DNA from: Candidatus Sulfopaludibacter sp.
GTDB lineage: Bacteria > Acidobacteriota > Terriglobia > Bryobacterales > Bryobacteraceae
NCBI GenBank assembly: GCA_031292755.1
Contig: JARLGM010000002.1
Location: forward strand, 1 to 64,000
DNA length: 64,000 nt
Direction of reading: 5' to 3'
In this document: piece by piece, positions 1 through 8,990 of the stretch
How the letters are laid out: every line of letters begins with the position of its first letter
Numbering within the stretch: the stretch's first letter is position 1
Program-made: the position numbers and the translations under genes
Notes under the pieces: generated by a model
What the model was told of the DNA's origin: nothing
Database searches by the model: none
The model's input: only the letters and a program-made list of their open reading frames with translations

Positions 1-1
1 G

Positions 2-628
2 CTGGTGCCGCACGATGTGCAGGGTCTGATGAATCTGTTGGGCGGCCGCGACAAGTTCGACGCCAAACTGGACGAGTTTTTTAACACGCCTTACGCGCCC
101 AAGGGGATTTGCCGCGACTGCACCGGCATGGTGGGGCAGTATGTGCAGGGCAATCAACCCGACCAGCAGGCGCCCTATTACTACGACTGGGGCGGTCAGC
201 CGTGGAAGACGCAGGAACTGTCGCGCCGGATTCTCAAGGAAATGTACGGCAGCGATAAGTACGGATTGGCGTTTCCCGGCATGGATGACCAGGGCTCGAC
301 CTCTTCGTGGTATGTGATGAGCGCCATGGGCTTTTATACTGTGGACCCGGCGCGTCCCGAGTACATCATCGGCAGCCCCATTTTCGACGAGGTCACCATC
401 CATCTCGGCAATGGCAAAGACTTCGTGATCGTCGCGAACAATAACTCGGATAAAAACATCTATATCCAATCGGCCACGTTGAACGGCAAGCCGCTGAACA
501 AACCCTGGTTCAGCCACGCGGACATCGCCAGCGGCGGCAAACTCGTATTTCAGATGGGTCCTGCGCCCAATAAAAGCTGGGGTAGCGCCCCGGATGCCGC
601 GCCGCCCTCGATGTCCAGTCCTATGTAA
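2..628 (+). CDS. GH92 family alpha-1,2-mannosidase, C-terminal part (cut by window edge)
   Basis: This is the last ~208 residues of a glycoside hydrolase family 92 enzyme, a secreted calcium-dependent exo-mannosidase family that trims alpha-1,2-mannose from glycoprotein N-glycans and mannans. The frame is open through the left edge, so the real start is outside the window. Family hallmarks are visible: GNQPDQQ followed by DWGGQPWKTQ (usually GNEPxHH...GQPWKTQ), then PGMDDQGSTSSW and the IGSP motif that lead into the C-terminal beta-sandwich, where a LNGKPLNKPWFSH stretch is typical. The middle Asp pair of the DDQG motif corresponds to the catalytic-base region of the family. The protein ends in a Pro/Ser-rich tail. 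It lies convergent with the MFS gene, six bases away. Identification is firm; substrate linkage is inferred from family. Confidence 0.93.
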   Translation: MVPHDVQGLMNLLGGRDKFDAKLDEFFNTPYAPKGICRDCTGMVGQYVQGNQPDQQAPYYYDWGGQPWKTQELSRRILKEMYGSDKYGLAFPGMDDQGSTSSWYVMSAMGFYTVDPARPEYIIGSPIFDEVTIHLGNGKDFVIVANNNSDKNIYIQSATLNGKPLNKPWFSHADIASGGKLVFQMGPAPNKSWGSAPDAAPPSMSSPM

Positions 629-634
629 GGACGG

Positions 635-1849
635 CTACGCCTTGTAGCGCGGCAGTAACAGCATCAGCGATGCCGCCACCAGCGTTACCTCGGCGAGCCG
701 TACCAGCAGCCCGCTATAAGATCCCGTGGCGTCGAAGGCGCGGCCCATGATGACGGGGCCAACCGCGCCGGCGATGGCGTAGGCGGTCCACGTGAATCCG
801 TATAGGGTGGAGAACGATCTCAGTCCGAAATATCGGGAAAGCAAATACGGCGTAACATCGCCTTCTCCGCCCATCCCGAAGCCGATGAGCGCGGCGGCCT
901 CGATGCCCACCGGGAGAGATTGTGCGCCGGCCAGCAGGTACGTGCCCACCGCGGAGATCGCGAAAAGACAGGCCGCGACGCGCGGTGCGAAGTAGCGGTC
1001 CAACAGCCAGCCCGTAATCAGCCTGCCCGCGAGGATTGCGCCCCCCATCGACGAAACTGCCAGGGCGGCCTTCCCGGCGGAAATCCCGCGATCGGTGAGC
1101 AGCGCCGAAAGATGCGTGATGGCGCCGTTCTGGCTCACGGAGATCAGAAACAGCTCGACGACGATGATCCAGAAAATCCGCGAGCGCAATCCCTCGCTCA
1201 CCGAGGCGCCGGCAGCCGCCAGGGACGCGGAATGAGTAAAGCGGGAACGCGCACGGATGCGTGCGCCGCAGGGCAGACCGATGACCAGAACGGCGGCGCC
1301 GAGAATGGCGAACGAAGCCCGCCAACCCACGGTACGAATCAGGGCTTCCGCGACCGGAGGAAGAATCATTGCGCCCAGCGCGCCGCCGCCCAGCAGGATG
1401 GAAAAAGCTACGCCGCGGCGTTCCTGAAACCACGTGGTCAGTGCGCGGGAGTATGCCAGGTGCGCCGTTCCGTTGCCCACAATACCCAGAATCAGGAAGG
1501 TGGCGTAGAGTTGCCACAGATGGCGCGTCATCAGCGACAGCGATGCGAACGCGCATCCGAAGATAGTCAGGCAGGGCAGAATGATACGCCGTGCCGGATA
1601 GCGATCCAGCAGCCAGCCAAGCGGCGGCGAGCATGCCGCCACCGCCAGCGCCGCGATGCCGAACGCCGCCGAGACCGCCTCGCGCGACCAGCCGAATTCG
1701 GCGGCAAGGGGCTTGAGGAAAATGGCGAACGTATAAACCAGAAGCGATGCGAAGCTGACCAGCACGCAAATGGAGGACGCCACGGCCACGCGCCATCCCT
1801 CATAGCGAATACTGTGCTCATTCACGGCGAACGCCGTGGCAGGCTGCAC
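635..1849 (-). CDS. MFS transporter, monocarboxylate/OFA-like
   Basis: A 404-residue major facilitator superfamily permease with about 12 hydrophobic segments in two six-helix halves separated by a basic loop near residues 195-215 (ARIRARSRF). The loop between helices 2 and 3 carries GWLLDRYPARR, a version of the MFS motif A, and the equivalent GWLLDRYFAPR occurs in the second half. The overall pattern (early VYTFAIFLKPLAAEFGW, then NGTAHLAY and ERRG) resembles monocarboxylate/oxalate-formate-type transporters, so a small organic anion is the likely substrate, but this is only a family guess. The start is a GTG with a GGGGGA ribosome site seven bases upstream. It stands alone on the minus strand, convergent with the mannosidase gene and divergent from the TonB receptor. 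Confidence 0.88.
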   Translation of the reverse strand: MQPATAFAVNEHSIRYEGWRVAVASSICVLVSFASLLVYTFAIFLKPLAAEFGWSREAVSAAFGIAALAVAACSPPLGWLLDRYPARRIILPCLTIFGCAFASLSLMTRHLWQLYATFLILGIVGNGTAHLAYSRALTTWFQERRGVAFSILLGGGALGAMILPPVAEALIRTVGWRASFAILGAAVLVIGLPCGARIRARSRFTHSASLAAAGASVSEGLRSRIFWIIVVELFLISVSQNGAITHLSALLTDRGISAGKAALAVSSMGGAILAGRLITGWLLDRYFAPRVAACLFAISAVGTYLLAGAQSLPVGIEAAALIGFGMGGEGDVTPYLLSRYFGLRSFSTLYGFTWTAYAIAGAVGPVIMGRAFDATGSYSGLLVRLAEVTLVAASLMLLLPRYKA

Positions 1850-2011
1850 GGATAAGTCCCCCCTCCCAAATGTTCTAACCGAGAATACACGAAACTCGCC
1901 GGGCCGGCACTAATCGAAACCGACTATCTCCTCGCGGACAATTTACTTCTCCTAGTAGTTTTCGGTTATTGTTCTGCTCGGACACTTCCGTTAGAATCGC
2001 TCCAATCTTCT

Positions 2012-5000
2012 ATGCACTCAGGGAAATTTGGAACGTTGCTACTGCTCTCGCTGGCTTGGTTTGCGCGCGCGCAAGATCCGGTCGGCGTCCTCGAAGGCGA
2101 AATCAAAGACACGTCCGGAGGTGTTGTGTCCGCCGCCGCGGTCACGGTTACCAACCACCAGACCGGTTTCACGAGCAAACAGCTCTCTACCCGAGAGGGG
2201 ACTTTCCACTTCTCGTCGTTGCCGGCGGGCGAATATGACTTGAGCGCGGGCGCGCCCGGCTTTGCGGTCTTTACGGCGTCGGCCATCCACATTGATATCG
2301 GCCGCACCGTGCGCGTACCCGTCCGGCTCGAAGTGGCAGCGGGACACACCGAAGTGAACGTCCGCGGCAACGGCGCCACGTTGGATCTCGCGCCGACTCT
2401 CGGCAACGTCGTCTCGGCCAGCCAGGCCGTGGATCTTCCCCTGAACGGTCGCGACCTCACGCAACTCGGCCTGCTGCAACCCGGAGTCGCCCCCATGACC
2501 GCGGGCCTTGCCCAGGCCGGTGGCATCGCGCGCAGCGGACAGGCCTATGCGGTCAACGGGCAACGGCCCGAATCCAACAACTATCTGCTCGATGGCGCCG
2601 GCAACGTGGACAGCGTGAATGGCGGATATGCCCTGCGCACACCCGTAGACGCCGTCAACGAGTTCCGCATTCTCACCTTGAACGCGCCCGCCGAATACGG
2701 CAGTACCAGCGGCGCCACCACATCGGTAGTCACCAAGTCCGGAAGCAACGGCTTTCATGGCGATGTTTACGAATTCCTGCGTAACAATGCCATGGACGTG
2801 CGCAACTTCTTCGCTTCGCAAACCGAACCGCTGCACCGGAACCAATTCGGCACCACCCTGGGCGGACCGGTTCGCAAGGACAAGGACTTTTTCTTCGCCT
2901 ACTATGAGGGCCAGCGCGATTCCGCGGGCACGACACAAGCCGCCATCGTGCCTACCGCGGCGCAGCGGAACGGCGATTTCTCCGGACTCACCGATCCAGC
3001 CTCCGGGCAGCCGGCTCCCCTGATCAACGAATTCACGGGCCAGCCATTCCCGGGAAACCAGATCCCCTCGTTCCTCCAGAACCCCATCGCCATTCAAGCG
3101 GAGAAACTATATCCGCTGCCCAATATCGGCGCCAATGTTTTCGAATCCACCCAACTCGGATCGAACAACTATGACCAGGGCGGCTTCCGCCTGGATCACT
3201 ACTTCAGCACCAGGGACCAGCTCTTTGCGCGATACTCCGCATCGTCTCTGCACCAGTTCGACCCGTTGCCCATCGCCGGGGCGGGCGTCCCCGGATTTCC
3301 AGTCACCGACGACATTGTCACCAACTCCGCCACAGTTTCCTGGGTCCACCTGATTTCGCCCCGGACTGTGCAGACCGTTCGCGCGTCTTTTCTCCGCAAT
3401 GAGTTCCTCAACGGACAGGCGGTCAATCACACACCGGGCAGCAGCCTCGGGTTCCAATACCAGCCCACGCTCGCGTTGAATCAGGGCGCTCCGTACCTGA
3501 TCGTGAGCGGCTATGCTTCCCTGGGCAATCCCATCACCGGTCCGCAGAACACGTATCAAAACGATTACCAGGGGTCTTACTCGCTGGCCCTCACCCGCGG
3601 CCGGCACAACCTCAAGTTCGGCGCAGACCTCACCCGCCAGCAGATCAATGCCGTTTTTGGAATCGCGACGAACGGCTTCTTCGTCTTCGCTCCTTTCCCC
3701 GCCAGCGATTCCTTCGCCAGTTTCCTGCTGGGGCAATCGGTACAGTTCTTCCAGGGCGGCGGCCAGTTCGACCGCGGGCTTCGTAAGTGGGTCGGCGCGG
3801 GGTACGCGCAGGATGAGTACCGGATCAATCCGCGCCTGACTCTCAACCTCGGCCTGCGGTATGAGGTCAATACGCCCTACGTGGACATTCGGAATCGCAT
3901 GAATGCGTGGGCTCCGGGCACGCAATCGAAGATCTATCCGAATGCACCGGAGGGCCTGCTGTTCCCCGGCGATCCGGGCGTACCGGCAGGCATCGCTGCC
4001 GTCGATTATCGCGAATTCATGCCGCGCGTGGGCCTCGCCTGGGATCCGTTCGGCGGCAACAAGACCATTGTGCGTGCCGGTTACGGCATCTTCTACGACG
4101 GCTTCACCAACGGAAGCGGAGGTCCGCTGCAGGCCGCCATCAGCGCGCTGCCGTGGACGCAGGCGTACCAGTTGCCCGGTCCGGGCTTCAACCTGGCCAA
4201 TCCCTATGGCGGCGGGGGAACACCGTTCGGCAGCCAGACGTTCGTCGCGCCGGCCACCGTGCTTACGGTGCAGTCGGGAATGCGTCCGCCGTACTCGCAG
4301 AACTGGAATCTGTCCATCGAGCGGAACATCGCCAACGATTATCTGCTCGACGTTCGCTACGTGGGCAACAAAGGCACGCATCTGCCGCGCTTTATCGAAG
4401 CCAATCCCACAATCTACGGACCGGGCGTCAACGCGAATAACAACAACCAACACCGTGAGTACACCACCTGCAACTCCGCCGGCCTGTGCGACTATGGATC
4501 GGTCGGCTTGCTTGCCGATAACTCCAGTTCCACCTATCACGCCCTCGAAGTGGCCTTTTCGCGGCAGTACGCGCACGGCCTCACTTTCCTGGCGTCCTAC
4601 TGGTACTCCAAGAGCCTCGACTATATCTCGACCCTGAACGTAGCCGGCTCGGCGCCCACTTTGGTTGCCGGCGAAAACGACCTGGCGCAAAACCCGTTCG
4701 ACCTGCGGGCGGAACATGGTCCGTCGCTGTTCGACGCCACGCACCGGTTTGTGCTCAGCGGCACATGGGCGTTGCCGGTCCGGCGGAGTGCTTCGCGGGC
4801 ACTGGCATTCCTCGTCAACGGATGGCAGGCCAACGCCATCGGCAGCCTTTCCACCGGGACGCCGTTTACCGTCTATGACAGCGCCAACGTTTCCTTGCAG
4901 GGAAGCGCGCCCGAGATCACCGGTTTTTACTCCAGCCGGCCCGACCTGGTCTCCAACCCCAACGCAGGGCAGCCCCACACTCCCAACCAATGGGTGAGCC

Positions 5001-5287
5001 GCGGGCCTTTTTTGCAACTGAACCCTCAGACACAGGCGGGCCAGTTCGGCAATGAGGGCCGCAACGCGGTGCGCGGGCCGGGCATCGAAGATGTGGACCT
5101 TTCGTTCTTCAAGTACTTCCAGATCGACGAGACCAAACGCGTGCAGTTCCGGGCGGAGTGCTTCAACCTGCTCAACCATCCGAATTTCGGGCTGCCGATG
5201 AACGACCTGGAGTCTCCGGCGTTCGGTCAGATCCTGCAGGCGGGCCCTCCGCGCCTGCTGCAACTGGCCGTCAAGTTCGTATTCTAA
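2012..5287 (+). CDS. Oar-like TonB-dependent receptor with carboxypeptidase-regulatory domain
   Basis: A 1091-residue outer-membrane receptor of the Oar/CarboxypepD-reg class that is expanded in Acidobacteria. A signal peptide (LLLLSLAWFARA) is followed by a carboxypeptidase-regulatory-like Ig domain at about residues 22-105 (GEIKDTSGGVVSAAAVTVTN), a plug domain (LNGRDLTQLGLLQPGV, then NGQRPESNNYLLDGAGNVD), and a large barrel with the repeated phrases usual for the class (NQFGTTLGGPVRKDKDFFF; QDEYRINPRLTLNLGLRYE). It ends in ...LAVKFVF with the C-terminal Phe used by BAM. No strong ribosome site precedes the ATG. Such receptors are thought to import oligosaccharides or peptides; the ligand cannot be read from the sequence. 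A long open frame on the opposite strand is a codon-bias shadow. Confidence 0.93.
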   Translation: MHSGKFGTLLLLSLAWFARAQDPVGVLEGEIKDTSGGVVSAAAVTVTNHQTGFTSKQLSTREGTFHFSSLPAGEYDLSAGAPGFAVFTASAIHIDIGRTVRVPVRLEVAAGHTEVNVRGNGATLDLAPTLGNVVSASQAVDLPLNGRDLTQLGLLQPGVAPMTAGLAQAGGIARSGQAYAVNGQRPESNNYLLDGAGNVDSVNGGYALRTPVDAVNEFRILTLNAPAEYGSTSGATTSVVTKSGSNGFHGDVYEFLRNNAMDVRNFFASQTEPLHRNQFGTTLGGPVRKDKDFFFAYYEGQRDSAGTTQAAIVPTAAQRNGDFSGLTDPASGQPAPLINEFTGQPFPGNQIPSFLQNPIAIQAEKLYPLPNIGANVFESTQLGSNNYDQGGFRLDHYFSTRDQLFARYSASSLHQFDPLPIAGAGVPGFPVTDDIVTNSATVSWVHLISPRTVQTVRASFLRNEFLNGQAVNHTPGSSLGFQYQPTLALNQGAPYLIVSGYASLGNPITGPQNTYQNDYQGSYSLALTRGRHNLKFGADLTRQQINAVFGIATNGFFVFAPFPASDSFASFLLGQSVQFFQGGGQFDRGLRKWVGAGYAQDEYRINPRLTLNLGLRYEVNTPYVDIRNRMNAWAPGTQSKIYPNAPEGLLFPGDPGVPAGIAAVDYREFMPRVGLAWDPFGGNKTIVRAGYGIFYDGFTNGSGGPLQAAISALPWTQAYQLPGPGFNLANPYGGGGTPFGSQTFVAPATVLTVQSGMRPPYSQNWNLSIERNIANDYLLDVRYVGNKGTHLPRFIEANPTIYGPGVNANNNNQHREYTTCNSAGLCDYGSVGLLADNSSSTYHALEVAFSRQYAHGLTFLASYWYSKSLDYISTLNVAGSAPTLVAGENDLAQNPFDLRAEHGPSLFDATHRFVLSGTWALPVRRSASRALAFLVNGWQANAIGSLSTGTPFTVYDSANVSLQGSAPEITGFYSSRPDLVSNPNAGQPHTPNQWVSRGPFLQLNPQTQAGQFGNEGRNAVRGPGIEDVDLSFFKYFQIDETKRVQFRAECFNLLNHPNFGLPMNDLESPAFGQILQAGPPRLLQLAVKFVF

Positions 5288-5311
5288 TGTCCTGCTGTTA
5301 CCATCAGGGGC

Positions 5312-5794
5312 GTGGGCAGAGCCAACGAACCATCGGCCGTCAAACGGGATCTGTTACGCCTCGCGACCGAGTTCCGGCACGCGATCCAGCAATCCGACAA
5401 TGTTCCCGACGTCCTGCGGTCGCGCTTTCAGCGGTTCCCCACGGACATGTGCGAGTTTGCCAGTAACCTGCTGGGGCGTTATCTCACGGGCGAGGGATTT
5501 GAAAATGTGCGATACGTCTGCGGAAGCCGTCGTCTGCGAGCGCGGTATAACGACCAGAGGCACGCGTGGCTGGAGGCCCAGGGCTTCATCATTGACATTA
5601 CCGCCGATCAATTTCCCGACGGAATAGGCCCGGTCGTCGTCACCGAGGACCGCTCCTGGCATTCGCGGTTTCGCATCTTCGAAAGCCGGGACGCCACCAA
5701 TTTGACGGATTACCCCGTGGCGGCACAAAGGCAGTACGACGATCTGTTTCGCCGCGTAGCCGGAAAGATCGCGCCCGGTCCACCGGATTCTTAG
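5312..5794 (+). CDS. Hypothetical protein with a possible Cys-His-Asp (transglutaminase/papain-like) triad
   Basis: A 160-residue cytoplasmic protein with no signal peptide or membrane segment. I do not recognise a named family. The order Cys47 (FPTDMCEFAS), His84 (RHAWLE) and Asp95 (IIDITADQF) is the order of a transglutaminase/papain-like catalytic triad, and HAWLE followed by IIDITADQF is the kind of strand pair that carries His and Asp in that fold. Function as a peptidase, amidase or crosslinker is inference. The reading starts at a GTG preceded by AGGGG only one base away, so the exact start is uncertain. It follows the receptor gene by 24 bases on the same strand and could be co-transcribed with it. 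Confidence 0.62.
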   Translation: MGRANEPSAVKRDLLRLATEFRHAIQQSDNVPDVLRSRFQRFPTDMCEFASNLLGRYLTGEGFENVRYVCGSRRLRARYNDQRHAWLEAQGFIIDITADQFPDGIGPVVVTEDRSWHSRFRIFESRDATNLTDYPVAAQRQYDDLFRRVAGKIAPGPPDS

Positions 5795-5837
5795 CAGTAG
5801 TGGTTACTACCCTGCGCCACGTGGTAAAACCAGTCTC

Positions 5838-6275
5838 ATGGCCGACGTAATCTCTGACTATCAGAAGTGGAAACAGCAGGGCGAAACCCTCAAATTGCAG
5901 GCGAAACAGGCGATGGAATCCCGATTTCGCGAGTTGCTGACGGAGGCCGCGTCCGTTGCGGAAGAGTACCGCTCCGACTTCGGCGCGCCTCTGAAACCGC
6001 CGCCTCCGGTCATCGCTTTCCGTTATAAGACTGCCGCCAAAGCGAAGTCCAGGAAGGCGCCCGGGCAGCAGCACGCTACCAGGACTCGCGACGCCGCTCC
6101 GCCGGAATCGAAAGATCCCAAACCCAATCCAAAGATCGCCGGGCTACAGAAACAACTGGCAACCGCGAGAAAGAAATTGGACGACGCCAAGGCGTCCGCG
6201 GCGCCGACGCGCAAACTGGAAGATCGTATTTACGAAATAGAGGACGCACTACGGTTAGCCGGCCAGCCGGTTTAG
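5838..6275 (+). CDS. Hypothetical protein with two helical segments and a Pro/Lys-rich linker
   Basis: A 145-residue charged, soluble protein. Residues 1-45 are helix-forming (MADVISDYQKWKQQGETL), residues 50-100 form a low-complexity linker rich in Pro, Lys and Ala, and residues 105-140 read as a coiled-coil (LQKQLATARKKLDDAKAS). I recognise no family. The basic linker would suit nucleic-acid or ribosome binding, but this is speculation. The gene stands 43 bases after the preceding small gene, and a strong intrinsic terminator lies about 150 bases downstream. Confidence 0.6.
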   Translation: MADVISDYQKWKQQGETLKLQAKQAMESRFRELLTEAASVAEEYRSDFGAPLKPPPPVIAFRYKTAAKAKSRKAPGQQHATRTRDAAPPESKDPKPNPKIAGLQKQLATARKKLDDAKASAAPTRKLEDRIYEIEDALRLAGQPV

Positions 6276-6428
6276 TACTGGCTACAGCGCCGGGGATAAC
6301 GATCCGTCACCGAAGCGGGCCAAAGATCGAAACCAACGAAATGGGCATCCGATGCGTCATACATGCAGTAGCAGATCCGCAATCCGGCAGAAAAGCTCGC
6401 CCCACGACTTTTCGGCCGGAAGACACTT

Positions 6429-6465
6429 GGCGCGGCGAACTCTTCAAACGCCGCGCCGGTTTTTT
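6429..6465 (+). terminator. Rho-independent terminator
   Basis: A perfect 9-base-pair GC stem (GGCGCGGCG at 6429-6437 with CGCCGCGCC at 6449-6457) with an 11-base loop is followed by GG and six T residues. It reads on the plus strand, about 155 bases after the preceding stop codon and about 65 bases before the GH31 gene, so it separates the two transcription units. Confidence 0.85.
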
Positions 6466-6530
6466 AGAGACCTCCTGCTCGGCAACGCCCACCGCCCGCT
6501 TGCAGTTACAGTGAATTTAGGCAACCCTCT

Positions 6531-8681
6531 ATGAGAATCGACCGGCGTAAGTTTTTGGGAGCGGCCGGCACCGGCGGCGCGCTTCTTCAGGTGCGGCCAT
6601 CCGCGGCGCAGCCTCGGCCAGCTCCCCGGCAGGTCCATCCCGGAGTATGGCAATTCCGCTTTGGCGCTCCCGAAGCCATCACGCCAGTCGCCACCCGGCA
6701 CTATCAGCCCGCCGCCGCTGCACTGGCGAGTTTGCCGGCAGTGGCGACATGCCCTGTCCCCGTCACCGGGACCGGGTCCCAGCGCGGCTACCTCGTCCGC
6801 ATTCCCCTCGCTGCCAACCAGAGCGTGTACGGCCTGGGACTCCAACTCCAGTCCCTGATGCAACGCGGCCTGAAGAAGCGGCTGCGAGTGAACGCCGACC
6901 CGAAAATGGATACCGGCGATTCGCACGCTCCCGTTCCCTTTTACGTCACCACCGGTGGTTACGGTGTGCTCGTGGACACCGCCCGTTATGCCACGTTCTA
7001 TTGCGGGAACAAGGATCGGAAAGGCGTTGCACCACCGGCCGCCGAACCGGCGCCGGCAGCCATTGGCGAGGACGCCCTGCCGGCCGCGTACCGGCGATTT
7101 CACTTCGACCAGGCCACCGAAGTGATGGTCGAGATACCCGAAGCCGCCGGAGTGGACGTTTACGTCTTTGGCGGCCCCACCATGCGCCTGGCCGTGCAGC
7201 GTTACAACCTCTTCTCCGGCGGCGGACCGCTGCCGCCCCGTTGGGGCCTGGGCATGTGGTATCGCGTCAAGAGCGACTACAGCCAGGAGGACGTGCTGCG
7301 GCTCGCCTCTGAGTTCCGCGACCGCCGCATCCCCTGCGATGTCCTCGGCCTCGAACCCGGCTGGCAAACGCACGCGTATTCCTGTACTTATGTCTGGAGT
7401 AAGAAGTACCCCGAACCGGCCCGCCTGGTACGGGATCTCGCTTCGCAATCGTACCGTCTTAACCTGTGGGAGCACGCCTTCACCCACCCGGATTCGCCCA
7501 TCCATCAGGCGCTGTCACCGCATTCGGGCGACTACGAAGTTTGGGGTGGATTGGTGCCGGATTTTCTCGACCCAGAAGCTCGCCGGATTTTTGCCGGCTT
7601 TCACGAGAAGGAACACGTCGCCCTGGGCGTCTCCGGCTATAAACTCGACGAGTGCGACAACTCCGACTTCACCGGAAACTGGTCCTGGCCCGAGGTAGCG
7701 AGTTTTCCCTCCGGCGCCGATGGCGAGCAGATGCACTGCCTCTTCGGCCAGCGCTACCAGGACGCCTTGCAGAGCGTATTCGAGAAACGCAAAGAGAGAA
7801 CCTACGGCCTGGTCCGCTCCTCGGGCGCCCTGGCCGCGCCCTACCCATACGTTCTGTACAGCGATCTGTACGACCACAAGGAGTTCATCCGCGGAGTGGC
7901 CAACATGGGCTTTTCCGGACTCCTGTGGACTCCCGAGTTGCGCAATGCCAGTAACCCCGAAGATTTGATTCGCCGCCTCCAGTCGGTGGTCTTGTCGCCT
8001 ATGGCGCTGATCAACGGCTGGTACATCAAGAATCCGCCCTGGAAGCAGGTGGAGCGCGCCGCCAACAATGCCGACCGTCTGGCGCCGGATTGGGAACGGG
8101 TGGAAGCCCAATGCCGCGCCGTGATGGAGCTCCGCATGCGCCTGATTCCGTACCTCCACGCCGCTTTTGTCCGGTATCGAAGCCAGGGATTTCCGCCCTT
8201 CCGGGCATTGGTGATGGACTATCCGAACGATCCCGAAACATGGGCCGTGGACGATCAGTACATGGTAGGCGAATCCATGCTGGTAGCGCCCGTAGTGGCC
8301 GGGCAGTCCACCCGTGCCGTCTATCTTCCGGCCGGCGACTGGTTCGATTTCTGGACCGGACAGCGCTCGGCCGGCAAGCGGCGCATCCAGATCTCGCCGC
8401 CCCTGGAACAGATCCCGATCTACGTGAAGGCCGGCGCCATTCTCCCGCTCGCCGAAGCCACGCTCCACACTGCCGGCGCCGCCAGTCTCCGGCTGCATGT
8501 CCAGGTGTTCGGCAACCCCGCTGCGCCGGCGGTCCTCTACGAGGACGATGGCAGTTGGAATCCGTCGTTGGCCGCGGTGACTTTGAGTTGGGATTCAGAC
8601 AAACAGGCTGGATCGATCAGCCGCTCCGGCAACGGCACCGGGCCGCGATATGAGGTCGCCGGCTGGAAACTGTTTGAGTGA
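6531..8681 (+). CDS. GH31 alpha-glucosidase/alpha-xylosidase, Tat-exported
   Basis: A 716-residue glycoside hydrolase family 31 enzyme. The N terminus carries a twin-arginine signal (RRKFLGAAG, cleaved around residue 27), so it is exported folded. The N-terminal beta-sandwich includes VYGLGLQLQSL; the (beta/alpha)8 barrel begins near PPRWGLGMWYR; the nucleophile Asp373 sits in GYKLDECDNSD, the GH31 KxDE signature; the C-terminal beta domain has YLPAGDWFDFWTG and IYVKAGAILPL. Known GH31 members release terminal alpha-glucose or alpha-xylose; which one is not decidable here, although the short insert-free layout resembles alpha-xylosidases. No clear ribosome site precedes the ATG. The gene is isolated between a terminator and the convergent zinc-ribbon gene. 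Confidence 0.92.
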   Translation: MRIDRRKFLGAAGTGGALLQVRPSAAQPRPAPRQVHPGVWQFRFGAPEAITPVATRHYQPAAAALASLPAVATCPVPVTGTGSQRGYLVRIPLAANQSVYGLGLQLQSLMQRGLKKRLRVNADPKMDTGDSHAPVPFYVTTGGYGVLVDTARYATFYCGNKDRKGVAPPAAEPAPAAIGEDALPAAYRRFHFDQATEVMVEIPEAAGVDVYVFGGPTMRLAVQRYNLFSGGGPLPPRWGLGMWYRVKSDYSQEDVLRLASEFRDRRIPCDVLGLEPGWQTHAYSCTYVWSKKYPEPARLVRDLASQSYRLNLWEHAFTHPDSPIHQALSPHSGDYEVWGGLVPDFLDPEARRIFAGFHEKEHVALGVSGYKLDECDNSDFTGNWSWPEVASFPSGADGEQMHCLFGQRYQDALQSVFEKRKERTYGLVRSSGALAAPYPYVLYSDLYDHKEFIRGVANMGFSGLLWTPELRNASNPEDLIRRLQSVVLSPMALINGWYIKNPPWKQVERAANNADRLAPDWERVEAQCRAVMELRMRLIPYLHAAFVRYRSQGFPPFRALVMDYPNDPETWAVDDQYMVGESMLVAPVVAGQSTRAVYLPAGDWFDFWTGQRSAGKRRIQISPPLEQIPIYVKAGAILPLAEATLHTAGAASLRLHVQVFGNPAAPAVLYEDDGSWNPSLAAVTLSWDSDKQAGSISRSGNGTGPRYEVAGWKLFE

Positions 8682-8720
8682 AACTGAGACGTATCGGCCG
8701 ACCGGCCGCCTCTAACGCGC

Positions 8721-8900
8721 TCAAGTGAACCGGCCGGACCCGGATGACTTGCACCCGCCGGCGGCGAAGGTCGAGAGCAGCCGCTCGACTTCGTCAGACT
8801 GGCATTCCGGGCACTTCAAATCCCGGTCGGAGTCCTGCATCCGGCGCAGCAGTTCAAAGCTTTTGCCGCACCCTTGGCAGCGATATTCATACATCGGCAT
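8721..8900 (-). CDS. FmdB-type zinc ribbon protein
   Basis: A 59-residue single zinc ribbon. MPMYEYRCQGCGKSFE at the N terminus followed by KCPECQSDEVERLLSTF is the FmdB/CxxC_CxxC_SSSS domain, with two CxxC knuckles and a Gly/Ser-rich tail (GGCKSSGSGRFT). FmdB proteins are described as putative regulatory proteins; the biochemical role is unknown. The ATG at 8900 is chosen because family members begin MPxYEYxC; a longer reading from 8945 only adds unrelated residues. It is convergent with the GH31 gene and divergent from the sigma-54 activator gene. Confidence 0.88.
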   Translation of the reverse strand: MPMYEYRCQGCGKSFELLRRMQDSDRDLKCPECQSDEVERLLSTFAAGGCKSSGSGRFT

Positions 8901-8990
8901 AGTGGTTCTACTCTCAGGATGCAACATCCGCCACCAGGGTGACAACCGCCTTTGTCACCAGACCGCAAAGAATTGCATCTCTAGGATTGC

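Noticed and set aside
3107-5263. 718-codon open frame on the minus strand opposite the first Oar-like receptor
   Set aside because: Low-complexity product with no domain; it is the antisense of a high-GC gene, where stop codons are rare in this frame.
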